A DNA stretch of 64,000 bases from Apostichopus japonicus (GCF_037975245.1 NC_092571.1:15559917-15623916), one strand, 5' to 3'; positions 1-53,724 are shown, counted from the stretch's first letter. A program made the numbers and translations. The notes: generated from the sequence alone by a model not told the origin.

Positions 1-59
1 GTCAGGCCCTCTAATTTTGATACATTTCACCTTGCTGGCTTTTTCAAGTAGATATTCAC

Positions 60-408
60 TTAAAGGGTGTGAAGACTCGCGCACAAAGAAACGTCTCATG
101 CTGGTAATCGATGAGGTGTAACAGAAGTGTTATACACAACCATCGATCCCAGAAAATACACAGCTTGCTACCGTCGGTAATTAGACACTAGTGTACAGTC
201 AATACATACAGCTAGGTTCAATACCCACAACACAGTGTATATAGCAGCGATGGACATCTCAGGTCTAGATAAAAGATAACAAGGTATCACGTTTCATTAC
301 TGTCTGCATTTTGTAGCGACAAGAAGAAAACTTCACTTGCGAGCAACGGAAAGTTAACTTTTTCAGAGCGCGGCACACGGTTTGGGGGTGAGTCTTCAAT
401 GCCTTTAA
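60..408 (-). mobile_element. TTAA-flanked MITE, copy 1 (full length, inside PTPN11 intron)
   Basis: It begins TTAAAGGGTGTGAAGACTC and ends AGTCTTCAATGCCTTTAA, giving imperfect terminal inverted repeats of about 20 bases with TTAA at both ends. It is the reverse complement of the element at 59412-59776 over its whole length, including GCTTGCTACCGTCGG and CACTAGTGTACAGTCAATAC. It encodes nothing. TTAA targets suggest mobilisation by a piggyBac- or Kolobok-type transposase. Its right end is 56 bases from the splice acceptor at 465. Confidence 0.85.
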
Positions 409-464
409 CGAATATACATTTTCTTTTCTCACACTCTCCCTCTCTTTTTCTCTTTCTTCTGCAG

Positions 465-23837
<23,373 letters not shown>

Positions 23838-24930
23838 GGCACCCGAGGGTTCGCGTCTTCCCCTTAAATTCAAAACGATACATCCCCCTCTCTCTCCATC
23901 CTCCCAAAAAAACGCTGTCAATGCTACAAGGACATGTTTGTGTAAATCTCCTCACAGGCAGTGAGCGGGATTTTTCCAGAGCCGTTAATACTCGAATGAC
24001 ATCCGAGTGTATCGTTTTGTAAGCTGTGATGTCATCAAGATCTACGTCAGGAAACCCTCTGTAAAGAGTAAAGGCTATGTTAAGCTTGTCAATGTCTTTG
24101 GTACACAAAAAAGATTCAAGTACCCTCAAAAATTAAATTTTTTTGGCACAGCAGAGATAAAAGACAACCATTTTATTTTATTTTATTCCCATTTTGTAAC
24201 AGATATAAGATAAAATCTTGAGCATTGATTTTGTATATTCGTTTCTTCTTTTTTTCATAGAGTTATGATTATTTTTGAAGAGTGAATTTTTATTTTTGTG
24301 TGAATATATAAGTCTGTCCATGACACACTGCTTCAGCTGTAGACACTGAGGGGAGGGGGAAGGGGGTTGGGAGGGGGAACACAAGATTGTGTCTCTAGAT
24401 TCTTCAAAATTGTTTTTATTTTGGTGTATTCTACACCTCAAATGCAGAAATATAGAAGCAGCATATGATAGAAATCCATGCTCAAACCTGCCTTATGTTA
24501 TTGTCATTATATATTTTTGCTTTTTAATTTTACATAGAAAATCTTTATTTTATTTATTCACGGAAGCTTGAATTGAGCCTTTGTTAGGGGAAACAGGTTT
24601 AATCAAGTATTGTAGCAGAAGAAAAATTGAAAAAAACCTAGTTTCCTAAGATATTGTGAAAATTTATCTATTTACATTAGACATTGAACTCCACCTGCAA
24701 ATTAAACATTGTAAAAGACCCAAATTTCCTTGAAAATTGTTTGATTTTGAGCTGTTACAATGGGTGATGGCCATGACAGGATTAGCTGTCATAAAGATTT
24801 ATCGATTGCTTTGTTCTTTCAAGCAAACATAAGTCCTTTTAATATTGGAAGACAGACAAAATCAAAATGTTGAAAGTGAGTTTATAAAACAGCGAAAGGC
24901 AACCCAAACACAGGCATCAGTTTACCTGCA
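23838..24930 (+). other. Probable PTPN11 3' UTR and downstream flank
   Basis: AT-rich, without a convincing coding region. A possible ATTAAA poly(A) signal is at 24132-24137 and another near 24705; no AATAAA is seen close to the stop. A G-rich tract (GGGGAGGGGGAAGGGGG) lies at about 24350-24378. The true 3' end cannot be set from the sequence alone. Confidence 0.4.
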
Positions 24931-24934
24931 GGAT

Positions 24935-26030
24935 TGAATTGGGTACTCTGCTCCATGGAGAGCTGTGCAGTCCCAGCCACATCTCTTCAATCGACATAAG
25001 GCACTCCCAGCCACATCATTAAGCAGCCTGCGCAGGGTTGGATTTTGTACTCTACTACATGGAGAAATGTCTAGTCCTAATCATATCCCTTATGCCTGCA
25101 TGCAGCAGCCTGCAGGGTAGGCTTTTGTACTCTACTACATTGAGAAATGTCTAGTCCTAATCATATCCACTACACCTGCATGAGGCAACCTGCAGGGTTG
25201 GCTTTCGTACTCTGCTGCGTGGAGAATTGTCCAGTCCCAATCATATCCCTTACACCTGCATGAGGCAGCCTGCAGGGTTGACTTTCGTACTCTGCTGCGT
25301 GGAGAATTGTCCAGTCCCAATTATATTCCTTACACCTGCATGAGGCAGCCTGCAGGATTGGCTTTCGTACTCTGCTACGTGGTGAATTGTCCAGTCCCAA
25401 TCCTATCCCTTACACCTGCATGAGGCAGCCTGCAGGGTTGGCTTTTGTACTCTGCTACGTGGAGTTTTAACCAGTCCCAATCATATCCCTTACACCTGCA
25501 TGAGACAGCCTGCAGGGTTGGCTTTTGTACTCTGCTGCGTGGAGTTTTAACCAGTCCCAATCATATCCCTTTCACCTGCATGAGACAGCCTGCAGGGTTG
25601 GCTTTTGTACTCTGCTACGTGGAGTTTTAACCAGTCCCAATCATATCCCTTACACCTGCATGAGACAGCCTGCAGGGTTGGCTTTTGTACTCTGCTGCGT
25701 GGAGTTTTAACCAGTCCCAATCATATCCCTTTCACCTGCATGAGACAGCCTGCAGGGTTGGCTTTTGTACTCTGCTGCGTGGAGAATTGTCAAGTCCCAA
25801 TCTTATTCCTTACACCTGCATCAGGCAGCCTGCAGGGTTGGCATTTGTACTCTGCTGCGTGGAAAATTGTCCAGTCCCAATCATATCCCTTACACCTGCA
25901 TGAGGCAACCTGCAGGGTTGGCTTTTGTACTCTGCTGCATGGAGAATTGTCCTCCCCCAGTTATAGCCCTTACACCTGCATGAGGCAGCCTGCAAGATTG
26001 ATTTTTGCAGGCTGCTATGTGAAGGTTCTT
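24935..26030. repeat. 80-bp minisatellite, 12 exact-period copies plus degenerate ends
   Basis: TACTCTGCTGCGTGGAG recurs exactly every 80 bases from 25048 to 25928. Each unit continues CAGTCCCAATCATATCCCTT, ACACCTGCATGAGGCAG and CCTGCAGGGTTGGCTTT. A degenerate unit precedes at about 24940 and a partial one ends near 26020. Units at 25448, 25528, 25608 and 25688 alternate between two variants, a 160-bp higher-order repeat. Open frames on both strands come from the lack of stops in the unit; 80 is not a multiple of 3. Confidence 0.95.
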
Positions 26031-27290
26031 CCATTCCAAGTTCATCATCATTTACAGGTGTACATACATGATGTGAAATCTGATCAAAGCCTATCAATAA
26101 ATCATCTATGTGATCCCCCTGCAAAAATGTAGCCAAAAGTAAGTTGTGGTTCACAGGTGGTATTTAAATATTTCAGGTTAGTAGGTAGAAACTTTCCACT
26201 TTTCTTTCCCAAATATCAACTCGGCCATAAAACTGAATATTGGCTAGACAATGAAAGAAAAAAGAAACCTTGGAAAGAAAGAAGACTAATTTGTTTTGCA
26301 CCAAAGATTTGAAATTTCTTCAGTCTTTTTGAGCTAGAAATGTTGGATGATACCGTATAACCAGTTTTCAGGGGCAAAATCATGGAAATGTTTCTAAACA
26401 TTTTGGTCTATGGATCTTGAACTCATGCAAAGCACACTGGTACAGTAGGGACAGTTTTGAGTTTAAACTGATAGCATTTTTCCATGGTGATGTTATTCGG
26501 AAACTTGGTGGATGATATGTACTTAACTTATCTAAATAAGTATTTATTTACCCAAAAAAAATCAAAATTCTGACAACTAATTGTTTCACATATATGTGGA
26601 AATGTTTGGTGTACATAATCATAAATGTAATGTCGTGCGGTTGTGTTTCTGTAGAATAATAGTGTCTGGTACAACTTGTCCTTTAAGTCTACCTTTAAGT
26701 CTATACGTCTGTCTGTATGTAAGTATCTGTGTGTCTGTCTGTCTAATCTTTGTTACTGACTGAACATTACAAAGATGGAAGACTATTTTATGTCAAAAAT
26801 AATGACATATTGTGTTGAAATTAAAATGGAATTTCAAAACTACCCAATTTCTCCTTGAAGACAATTGAATGGAATTTTCTTTGTTTTCTCTCTAAAGCAG
26901 GTAATTTTAAAGAAAACTTACTACAACTCATCTCAAACTTTAAGGAGAAACAAACCCAACCATCGTCTTAATTTTATACGACAGATCTCTTGTGAGTAAC
27001 AACCCCCTCAAACAGGTCATGTGTCACGTCAAGAGCTACGATATGTTAGATTCTGCGATTGCTCGTCACATCGTCATCACTGAAAATGTCGATTTTAATG
27101 AAAGAATCGAGAAAAACACAGAAACATGAAGTACAAGATGATGTCATAGTTAGACTTGATCAAAGTCTTTGCATCTGAAGAAACATGAAAAACTGTTATA
27201 TCTCCTAAATGAATAAGATGTTTCTTACCTGTTCTGGGAAGTTGTTCATGACATTTTAATCATATTCTATAATATAATTCAATACTAAAG
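26031..27290. other. Intergenic, no gene recognised
   Basis: AT-rich sequence with a short CTGT-rich tract at about 26700-26745. No exon with both splice sites and conserved motifs is seen. Confidence 0.6.
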
Positions 27291-27328
27291 ATATATATAA
27301 ATAATATATATATAATAATATATAAATA

Positions 27329-27365
<37 letters not shown>
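27290..27365. repeat. (TA)n-rich array
   Basis: Degenerate TATATAATAATA followed by a pure TA run from about 27333 to 27364. Confidence 0.9.
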
Positions 27366-27367
<2 letters not shown>

Positions 27368-27564
27368 AGTTATCCTGAACTTTTATATTCAAAGTTGATC
27401 GAGGCTTGGTATATTTTCCATCTAAAGAAACCTATCATAACCATACTTATTCTAAATATGCATTGAAATATAACAACCTTCAATATTAAAAATGAACACA
27501 ACTAATTTGGGTTATTCAGTATAATTGCAATAGGAATCCGGAGCAAAGATGTAAGCCTTTTGAA

Positions 27565-28130
27565 GGTTAATTTTTTTTTTTTTAATCTTTTTCATAATGC
27601 TAGTATAAATCTTGTCAGTTTATGACATCTTATAGAGAATCAAATTGCCAATTGCAAATCAATTTGAGAGAATTATGCGAATATGCAATTGTTCAAAAGA
27701 CAGTTTATAATAAACAATTGATAATTTGTTTTCCAATTTATTCCTTGTTCATCTGTGAAGCCTGAAACAAAAGAATATCTAGATCACCATTTTCAGTGGA
27801 CAAAAAGTGTTTTGTTATCCTCGACTTTTCATTTCATTTGAGAAAGTTTAAAGGTTTCGGCAAATTTTCTTTTTTTTTATATCTATGCGAGTATAAAGCC
27901 TGTCAGTTTTTGACATCTTATTGAAAATCAATCAATTTGCCAATCGAAAATCAATTTGAGAGAATTCTGCTGTTTGCAATTCTTCAAGAGACAGTTGATA
28001 TTAACCAATTGATAACTCGTTTTCCAATTTATTAGTTGCTCATCTGTAAAACCTGAAACAAAGGATTATCCAGTTCACCATTTTCTGTGGACAAAAAGTG
28101 TTTCACAATCCTCGATTTTTCATTTCTGCA
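27565..28130. repeat. Tandem duplication of about 285 bases
   Basis: The copies at about 27568-27835 and 27868-28125 share ATCAATTTGAGAGAATT, GTTTTCCAATTTATT, TCATCTGTRAARCCTGAAAC and GTGGACAAAAAGTGTTT. They are moderately diverged. Confidence 0.85.
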
Positions 28131-30620
28131 TAACAGTAGGTATTTTATGCTTTCGTAAGCAATTTTGCACTCGTAGACATATATAATATAATAATTATTA
28201 GGCATAACAACTAGTTGCATAGTTTTGAATTTCAATATTGATCATCTCCACGACAATGTCTTAAAGACTATTAAGTGGATGTCTTAGCTGGTCTATTCTT
28301 TCTTTATTGCCTCAAAATCTAGCCTATTGGGTGATTATTTTTTAAGATTTGCAGCAAACGAAAAAAAAAATGAAAATGGAGAGACGAAAACAAAATTGAT
28401 GCACTAGTTTCACTGAATGGTAGCTACATCTTGCTATCATGTTAACAAATAAGAGTTAAACATATTGACAAATTATTTTTTATTTCAACCAAGAAAATCC
28501 CAAATATCAGGGTCTAGGGAAAAAAATCAGTATTGTTTTGTTTGAGATGTCTTAGGCTTGCCTTTAAGGAAATAATATTACAGAGGCTGATACTTAATAA
28601 TTGATTTACATCTACAATTCCCATTTAACTGGGGGGGGGGGTGGGGGGTTGGCTTAGAACATCAGAGTTAAAGTCAAAACAGCAATTGCTTTCCTTTTTA
28701 CATCCACAAAATCCCTTGCTATGAATCCTATTGTTCCTTATATGTAGACCAAAAAATATCCCTTGCTTTAAACACTTTTGTTGATGTCATTGGTTTATAC
28801 CTCCCCCTCCACCTCTCTCTCTCACAATCTCCCTCACTACAAACTCATGTTCAACCTTCAAACTTAAGTTTATTATTACTTATTCTAAGAGGGTTTTGTT
28901 TTTCCTGCATTCAGATGCATTTCACTTGTACCTCATTCATTTCTCCAACAACTGTCCCCTCTCCCCTCCCCCCCCCATACCCACAGGTCCCTATGCTGAC
29001 TACAAATACCCTGTCAAGATATCTCACTTCACCCTTTGTGAAGGTTAAACAGACAAGAGTGGTTAATAATCTTTCTTTCTTCAGTTTCATCAGAGTTTTA
29101 GGATAGTAGATGTAAGAAGGTGACTTGCTATTCTTCTTCTTTAAAACATAAAAAAAAAAAAATTAGGGTAAATTTCAATAATTGTAAATAATGAGGAAAA
29201 ATTCAACTCTGGTTGAGAGAAAATCACTGAATTCGTGATGAAACTAAATCAATGAGATCTTTGGCAAATTTTGTCTGTAAGTTGTTTGGTCTAAAAGTTG
29301 CACTGTACTGCATTATGAATACACAGATTTGTTTCTGATATTATGGGGGAGCAGAGGGGGGGGGTTGTTGTTTTCAGATGATATATATTTTTAATGTGAA
29401 TATGCACTATGTAAGAATGAGTAAAACTTATTCCAAAGTATATATATTAACATTTAAGGGATCCTCATGTAAACAAATAAATGTTATGTTTTTCTGTTCT
29501 TTGTTGTTGATGTTGTCCTGTATGTTGTCCACCCACCCCCCCCCCCTGCCCCCAACTCACCCTGCCAACAAGCCAGAATAACACATTCTCTTTGGATGTG
29601 TGTGAAAATTACTAAAATTGAATCATTTGTTATAAATTTTCCAAAATATTTCATTATAATTGGACATAAATTTCTTACTTTTAAGCATATGTACTTAGAA
29701 CCATTGTTTTATCATTTTGCTAAAAAAAGAAAAAAAAGAAGAAGAAGTAAAAAAACAGTATGAGGGATTGATAGCTCTCAACTCTCCAAGATTCAATCAG
29801 GTCATGTTGAATCTTTACACATGGTAGAAATTCTTATGTTGTCAATATAGTAAGATCATTTGGTATATTTCAATAATTTGCCTTTTTTGCTTCAGGAGTG
29901 GGTCGGACAGGGGAGGGGGGGTGGGGGTGGGGGCAGTACAAGGTTGTTGTTGTTATTTACAGATATGAAACTATTAAACATAAGTAAATACTTTTATCTT
30001 GTTTTACATTCTTCCAAGTAACCTTCATTTTAAAATGGTTAATGATTTTTTTTTTTTTTCGTTTATAGATGGTGCTCATTTCACACAAAAAAACAAATTA
30101 TACTTAATTATATTTTGAGCAAATTTTCGATGCTTATTGCTAGAATTATTTTGACCATTGTTGCATCTTTACTTGGATCTGTCTGTAGACGTTACATCGT
30201 TTGTATAGGGGAGGGGGTGGGAGGGGTTACGGTCAAAGGCATGCATATCTAGTCAGAGACGATAGCTCAGCTAGCTGTTATTATCCTGTTATGCGTTATT
30301 TTAAAACAGCTTTATTTGCTTTCATGTCGGTCAATGTTCGATAGCCCGTGAAATGACCCATTATCTTCGACAGCCCATTACCACAGCCTACATGTTCTTA
30401 GCTTTAAATATGTCAGTTTTATCACAAGTAATGATGAAGAATAAATCAAACATTTTGAAAATTTTTCCTTTTTTTAGCATTTATTAATGGTGTATTTTGT
30501 CATCAAGTTTTCTGTATGTAATAAACCTCTAGATGAAGTAAGATTGCTAAAACTGCCAACCCCTCCCCCTTCCGCACCTCCCCCCCCCCCACCCCAAATG
30601 AATTCAGCATGATTTTTCAT
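28131..30620. other. Intergenic, low-complexity-rich
   Basis: Poly-G/poly-C tracts at about 28630, 28968, 29350, 29538, 29915, 30210 and 30578 are set in AT-rich sequence. No gene is recognised. Confidence 0.6.
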
Positions 30621-31726
30621 TTTGAAACTTGTCAGTTGCATAATAATTTTCGAAACTAGACCTTAACTTGAAATTATTAGCGGATACATCTGAAACTGGC
30701 CGATGACAAATTTACAGTTTCTACAGAAATGAACACTTTAAATATTGTTAAGGGAGACTCGTAAAATAGTCTGATCCAGTGACCGAGGAGATTAACTCAC
30801 CCAACACATATTTGTTCTAAATCAGCTTTATTCATACAGGGTCTTTAAATGGAGTGACACGTCATGAAGTACAGCGTGATTAAGAGTAGACCGATGGAAA
30901 GTATTTTAGTCGACTGATTTAAAAGGAAACAAGATGCTACCCTTAAATAAAATATGTATAATAATTAACCGTAAAAGCAAAATGTTTATTGAATTTTCTC
31001 TCAGAACATTCATGTATAGTTAGAGCACACACCCCCCCCCTCCCTCCCCTTCCCGTTTGCCAACTGGTTGGAGTCTTCAAAGGTTATCAGTATTGTAAGT
31101 AAAGTAATACTTTTATGAAGAAAGTTTTCATTTAAAATAGTCAGAATCATTGCCACATGCAGTCACCCGCTGTAGCTAAAAAGAAAACAGAGAGAACCAG
31201 AGGCTTAATATATAACATATATTCCATCTGTCTATACATACACATCATTGATTTAATATATAGTGTTTTAATCTAAGTTAGCTTAGTATATCGACTATTG
31301 TCATAAACATGTGTTTCTTCGTCATAATTACAATATTAAAAATTTCATATTTTATGTCTATGAAGTACCTTGAGATTTAATGATCATTTTCACTTTGAGG
31401 TTAGCATCTGCAGATAAACAGATTCAACCATTTTATGCCGATATCATGATTTATCACAAAATGAGCTGTAGCCTTTCATCGTAAATCTCCGTCTCCATGG
31501 TAACCTGCATGTTGTACAGAATAAAGTACATTGATTGTTTTGTCTTCCGAAGAGAGAAATAAAGTAAAAACAGGAAGATGCATCTGGTAACTCTCTGTAT
31601 ATATCATTTAACTGCTTCTATGGAAACAAAACATGGCGCTTCCACAGTCAAGTTTGATGTACACATAGATACCATGTTAACAGTGGCGTTACCAGCATGA
31701 GGAGAAAGTGCAACAGTTATATATGT

Positions 31727-32037
31727 CATGATAATAATATTTGCCTATTATATAGCGCTTTATACCAGCGATAGGTCTCAAATCGCTTTACAGACGTTAT
31801 ATTACCCCTGGTCAATGATAACCTGTCCCAGAGACAATCCCTCCAATTGGCTGCAGTTATATACTGCGCCCAATGACAAGTTACCTCACAGGTACCCATT
31901 TATCCCCTGGGTGGAGAGAGGCAAGTGAGATAAAGCATCTTGCCCAAGGACATAACGTAAATGAACTAGGCAGGAATCGAACCAGCAATCCTTGGATCAC
32001 GAGTCCGAAGCCTTAGCCAATTGGCAACCACGTTCTC
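31727..32037 (-). mobile_element. tRNA-derived SINE, copy 2 (reverse orientation)
   Basis: It is the reverse complement of the element at 16145-16462. On the + strand it reads TATAGCGCTTTATACCAGCG, later TCTTGCCCAAGGACATAACG, and the box B complement GGAATCGAACC. It shows the same tRNA head, body and GCGCT-repeat tail. Confidence 0.9.
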
Positions 32038-32424
32038 AATGTCAACGTTCTCACGCTCTCATGTCATGTTATCCTTATTATCATATCTTGGCACACCTCG
32101 AGTGTATATACCGAAATAAAAGGGATACAATTGCACCCATGACACAGTTCTTCCCTTTCCTCATCAGCCATTCCCGTTCCCGTCCCCTCCCCCTCCCCAT
32201 TCCCACTACTCTCCCCTCATAGGACCCACAGAAAGTCTGATTACGCCACAGGTATCATAATCAACTTATATATACGTGCTAGATGATGAGCGTCTTTCTT
32301 TACACCTTGATCATTCTATGGGAAGCCAATTGCCGCGACTAAATTTTAACAAGAAATACCCAATATTACAAACATAAACACCTGTATGAGAACTTTCTCT
32401 GTGGACCCTGTTTTCTGTGACCAC

Positions 32425-33145
32425 AGTAAATACGAACACCTTTATTATCACAGGCAAAAATTTAAGGGTATTTAAGGAAAGGCAATGCCGCATTGCCATG
32501 AACAAAAGGACCCGTGTCTTACACATTATATAGTTACCTTCACAAGCAAGATCATTTCACGAGCTAGTGGAGATATGTATACCGGTGGTACCTTATTGTC
32601 ACAGCCAGGCAACAATTGAATGATGGTATATCCGAAAGGACATGTTATATCATGAACAAAAGGATGCATTTCCTTCACATATATCCTTCAAAAACAAAAA
32701 CATTTTTTGGATGGAAATTACTGGGGGAGGGGGGAGGGGGGAGGGAGGAGGGAGAAGGGGAAAATTGGATGCACTGCAAATGAAGTCGATCTGATATCTT
32801 ATGAAAATTCAGCATGCACTTTAATGCTTAATTGTATAGAAATATCCTAAGGAAAGTGCATTTCTATGAACAAGATAACACACTTTCTTCGTATATATCC
32901 TTCACAAACCAGAACAGTTCTTATGGATATCTCCTAGGGTGGGCGTGGGTAACTGGCTGTCACAGCTAAACCTCTTTATAAGTGTTTAGTAAATGCTTGA
33001 GAGAGAAACCCTTTTTATCACAGTTATGCAACTAATTGAAGGCAAAATAACCGAAAGCAAAATGCATTTTCATGAACAAGGGATGTATTTTCTTCGCATA
33101 TATCCTTCACAAACTAGAATATCTCTGTGGAGCGATGATGTGGAT
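32425..33145. repeat. Diverged tandem repeat, about four units of roughly 210 bases
   Basis: The motif TGAACAA, a short gap, then CTTCRCATATATCCTTCAC recurs near 32500, 32655, 32860 and 33075. Each is preceded by a TTATCACAG- or TGTCACAG-like phrase. A G-rich tract lies at 32720-32760. Confidence 0.6.
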
Positions 33146-33582
33146 ATTGGGGTGTACCATGTTAGAACTAATGAATATGCATGAACAAAGTGTCAGTTTG
33201 TACAGGTTTTCCTTTCTGTCCGTTAAAATCGTTAATTAGCCATCTTAACAGTTGATACCACTCAGTAGAAATGGTTGTTAATACACGTTCATATCTCAGT
33301 CATGTGCCTAAAGAACGCTAGATTCGAGCTGTAGTGATACAAATGTTTGTATTCAGCCAATCACTGATCGGAATGGACATTCGAATGAATATTCATATTA
33401 AATATCATTGTTTAAGCCCGAAACCGTGATATGAATAATTCTTGAAGTAATAGAATCATTTCTTTGGAGGTTCCCAATTATCTCGGAAGTGACAGATTGA
33501 TTTCCAATTTTTTTATTCTGTGTTGGACAGAAGTTTAAAGAAGAGGAAAAGCCACGTTTTCTGGCGACCAGTTTCAAGCAAG

Positions 33583-49612
<16,030 letters not shown>

Positions 49613-50400
49613 GAAATCTCTCAAAACTGTTTCTTTTATATATACCAAAATAATGTGCCGTCGAAATGTGAAACTGACGATAAAAAATGTCATTAAAATT
49701 TAGAAAGATGTCGAAATGCTGACTTGTGTTTTTCAAAGAACGTCAAAATAAGTACTTCCTGCATCTTGATAATTTTAAGTAGTTTATATAATTAAAAAAG
49801 AGTCTCAAGTCGTCAAGGGCTTTATAATTGAATAATTTCCTGTCAATTTTGTCTTTTCAATTTCATGTAGAATTTACCAATTTTGATCTTTTGCAGAATA
49901 TTAGTGAATCTATCACATTGGTATTTCATTAAATTAAACAAAAAATGATGAATAATTTAATTTGGTATAAGCAAGTATTCTTTAATTTTGTTTCAAGTTA
50001 ATCGTCCCATCCGAGTGAAGTCATGAACCATATGAATATTCATATCACTGTAAATCCTCATTTCAATTAAAAAATGTACTAATCATATCATAATCACTAA
50101 CATTGTATTGTTTAACGTTCATGTATATTCCTGTACCACCCCCACCACCCAAGTTGTCAACAAAATTCAGAAAGGACGTCAAAATGAATACTTCGTGCAT
50201 CTAGTGTTGTAAATAAATGAACAAATAAATCAAATCATCAAGTGCTTTATGATTAAACAATTTTTCTTATGCTTCATCATTTTGTTGAAAAAATGCTGTC
50301 ATGTATACAGATTAATATGTTTTACTTTTGAGAGTAAATTCCTCTACCCCATTTATGAAAATATATAGATATGTTTATTTTATTTTTAAATTGAGTAAAT
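49613..50400 (+). repeat. FREP 3' UTR/flank with a tandem duplication of about 430 bases
   Basis: About 49735-49870 (CGTCAAAATAAGTACTTCCT, GCTTTATAATTGAATAATTT) is echoed at 50175-50290 (CGTCAAAATGAATACTTCGT, GCTTTATGATTAAACAATTT). Candidate poly(A) signals are ATTAAA near 49692 and AATAAA at 50212-50217. Confidence 0.6.
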
Positions 50401-51160
50401 TGTTACAATTGTTAATCGATATATTTGTAAATGTTCTTAGATTTATATTTATTTATATAGATAAATGAATTAACTCGGAGTTACTATTGAACCGGTACTA
50501 AACCTTCAAACCCTGCAGAAGACTTCTGTCAGAAAGTATTATTCAAACAAGATTTGTTAATTATTAGAAAATATTGTTCTCATTGAAAGGAGGTAAATAA
50601 TTCTTAAAAAAGAAGTCAATACTTATAGAACAATGGGAATTAAAACAGAACGAACCACAAATTGAAATAAAAATAATGTGTATGTCAGTTCAGAATAAAC
50701 ATAAATAACTTGAAATTGTTTAACAAAAATGACGAAAAGATCATTTATTTTCATGTATTTATGTTTAGTGTCCAAGTTAATTGATTAAGTAGAAGACCAC
50801 AAGCTATTAATACATATAAACAACATATTAGTTTTTATTATCATCACCCCTTTTTTCCTATTGGTGTATGCCATTGCAACCTAGATCAATCTGAATAAAG
50901 TTGTATTTTTTTTCCATTCTATTCAAACTTGCTGGTTCCTCCTCAAATGTGAGCACACATAGATGCTTGGGAAATAGGTGTTAAAACTTAATTTGGGATC
51001 TTCATGGATTTACATTGCAATGGATTAGATAACATCAATTCCAACAAAAGTGGGTTGTTTTTTATTACATTGAATTCTATATTTAGAAACCTTAAACAGA
51101 ATTTTTGATTTGAGGGGGAGGGGTGAAAAGTAGGGGATAATTGTAGTAGGTATGGTCTTA
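50401..51160. other. Intergenic, AT-rich, no gene seen
   Basis: No frame with recognisable motifs and no repeat boundary was identified. Confidence 0.5.
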
Positions 51161-51167
51161 TCAATGT

Positions 51168-51665
<498 letters not shown>

Positions 51666-51666
<1 letters not shown>

Positions 51667-53600
51667 ATATGCGTATTTATTGAATAAACGTGGTGAATGT
51701 TATTTACCCATCTGCTGTTTTTTATTCTCTTCTTGTTTCTTTGTGAAGCAATTTGTTTCCCAGTATACTAGGTCCAAACTTCATCAGCCCTGAACCCTCA
51801 CTCATCCCCCACTCTACAACTACCCCTCCTCAATTTCCATGAAGCCTTTCACGTGAGGCTATACGTATGATACATTAAAACCTTGAAAAGATAACATCAT
51901 TTTAAAGTATCTTTGTAGGTTTTAATATTCTATCTATTCACACACACAGCAAGCCAACCAGCCATCTATCTGAAACGAAAAAATAAAATATTCTCTGGTT
52001 AGTTTTTAACATTTGCTTCATTTGATAACTAGTTGTCAAATATAATTAGAACGGTGAAAAACTTAATATTCATCAAAAAAGAAAGCCAAGATATTATGAG
52101 TCATATCTCACCAAAATAACATAACATTAATCAGTGTCAAATGCAAGAATTCATGAGCAAACTTTAAGGATACTTCAATGGATGATCTGATTTTCGTTTA
52201 ACCTCCTTATTGTAGTATAATATCGACCGGCATTTTTCAGGAATTCTATTGCTTCTATAACAACAAAACAAAACAAAGAAAAACAAAATAATGCAGTACT
52301 AAACATAAAAGTTCATAAGAGCTTTTATTTGATGTCCTTAATAAAGAGTCAATCTATTGTGGTCTCAATTATTTCCAAACAACGGAAAACTAACATATTT
52401 TAACAAATTTAAGTTTTAAAATGATATACATTTGATACTTTATTTTCTGAGGCCACTCGAATAAAAGGTTTTCTTCACTGGGTGAAGATTAATCAGAAAT
52501 GACTGAGTACATATCTTGATTGTTCTTATCTAGTAATGGGTATAAGGAAAAGGACAAAACCCTCGATTTGCAACTGTGACGTCACATCTGTTTGTATCAC
52601 GTTCACAAAGCTATAGAGATAACTTCCAAGTATCAATATTTCAATAATCGTATTTACGAACTGAAAGCTAATTTCATTACGATGCATATAATATATTTCT
52701 TTGTCCACTATGATAGTGTTAATAACTAATTTTAATATTTTTGTGGGGTTCAAAGGTGGAAGGGTGTCAACCTCCACTCACCCTCAGGATCCGAGTCTCT
52801 CAACAGTTCGGATTACCACGCAACTCTTGCAAAATCTCCTAAAATGAATCCGATACTGGGTTGAATTTCAGGCTTTCTTTCTTCAAAAGTCATTAGTCTT
52901 TTTCTCTTATCATTTCGAATAATAGTTTCTTCAGGCTATAACAAGGAACATGCGCAGCATCTATTCTCTTTGAAACGGACTCATAATTACTTTACTAGAC
53001 GTAACACCGTCGTAATCACGTGGCAACAGTCTCCATGTAAACGGACTGGAAATGAGAGTGTATATGGATCAAGTTGTTTGGGTTTTATGTATCCAGGATC
53101 AATAGTTCTTGGGTGAAATCTTTGAAAATAAAATCCTAAGCCTAACACGCGCGAAACCTATCATTACATCATAACCTCAATCTTGCCCCTTTATATTTAT
53201 GCTACTCATCAAAAGGAGAAGTTTTGATATTAGCCGGTATTCATCCACAATCATCACATGAATAGGATTTCAAATGAGCCTCTGTTTGTTTACTCAGGGA
53301 GTTGTATAACAACTCCCGGAAATACTAAACTAACACCACTGGATCACGTGACAAGTACGATACTATTTACATGTGACAGTTTTTTCTTCTTCTCTGCTTC
53401 TGGGTGACTTTGTTATAGAACCTATACCATTTACAACCCGTAATTAAGTTGTAGTGACATGTTAATTTACCTTTAGTTCGCCACCACTAATTTTGACATT
53501 ACAGTGATAACAGGGCGCGTATAGATATTGTTTAGAGCTACCATGCACTTGCGAATAGGCTAAGTTACTGTTCCAATATATACCGTATGATTGGTTTAAG
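51666..53600. other. Intergenic, no gene recognised
   Basis: AT-rich unique-looking sequence. The minus-strand frame at 52526-52777 has hydrophobic stretches but no known motif. Confidence 0.5.
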
Positions 53601-53607
53601 TTCGCCG

Positions 53608-53724
53608 TAGAATTATTACCTGTTCGCAATTATTATTACCTGTTCGCAAGAATTATTACCTGTTCGCAAGAATTATTACCTGTTCGCAAGAATTATTACC
53701 TGTTCGCAAAAGAATTATTACCTG
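53608..53724. repeat. 20-base tandem repeat, about six units
   Basis: AATTATTACCTGTTCGCAAG is repeated head to tail, with one shorter first unit and one AA insertion in the last. There are no spacers, so it is not a CRISPR array. Confidence 0.95.

Noticed and set aside
25135-26154. Repetitive frames of up to 175 codons on both strands
   Set aside because: The 80-bp unit is open in several frames; the period is not a multiple of three, so no stable protein repeat is selected.
53608-53724. Possible CRISPR-like array
   Set aside because: The repeats are directly adjacent with no spacers, and the sequence is eukaryotic.
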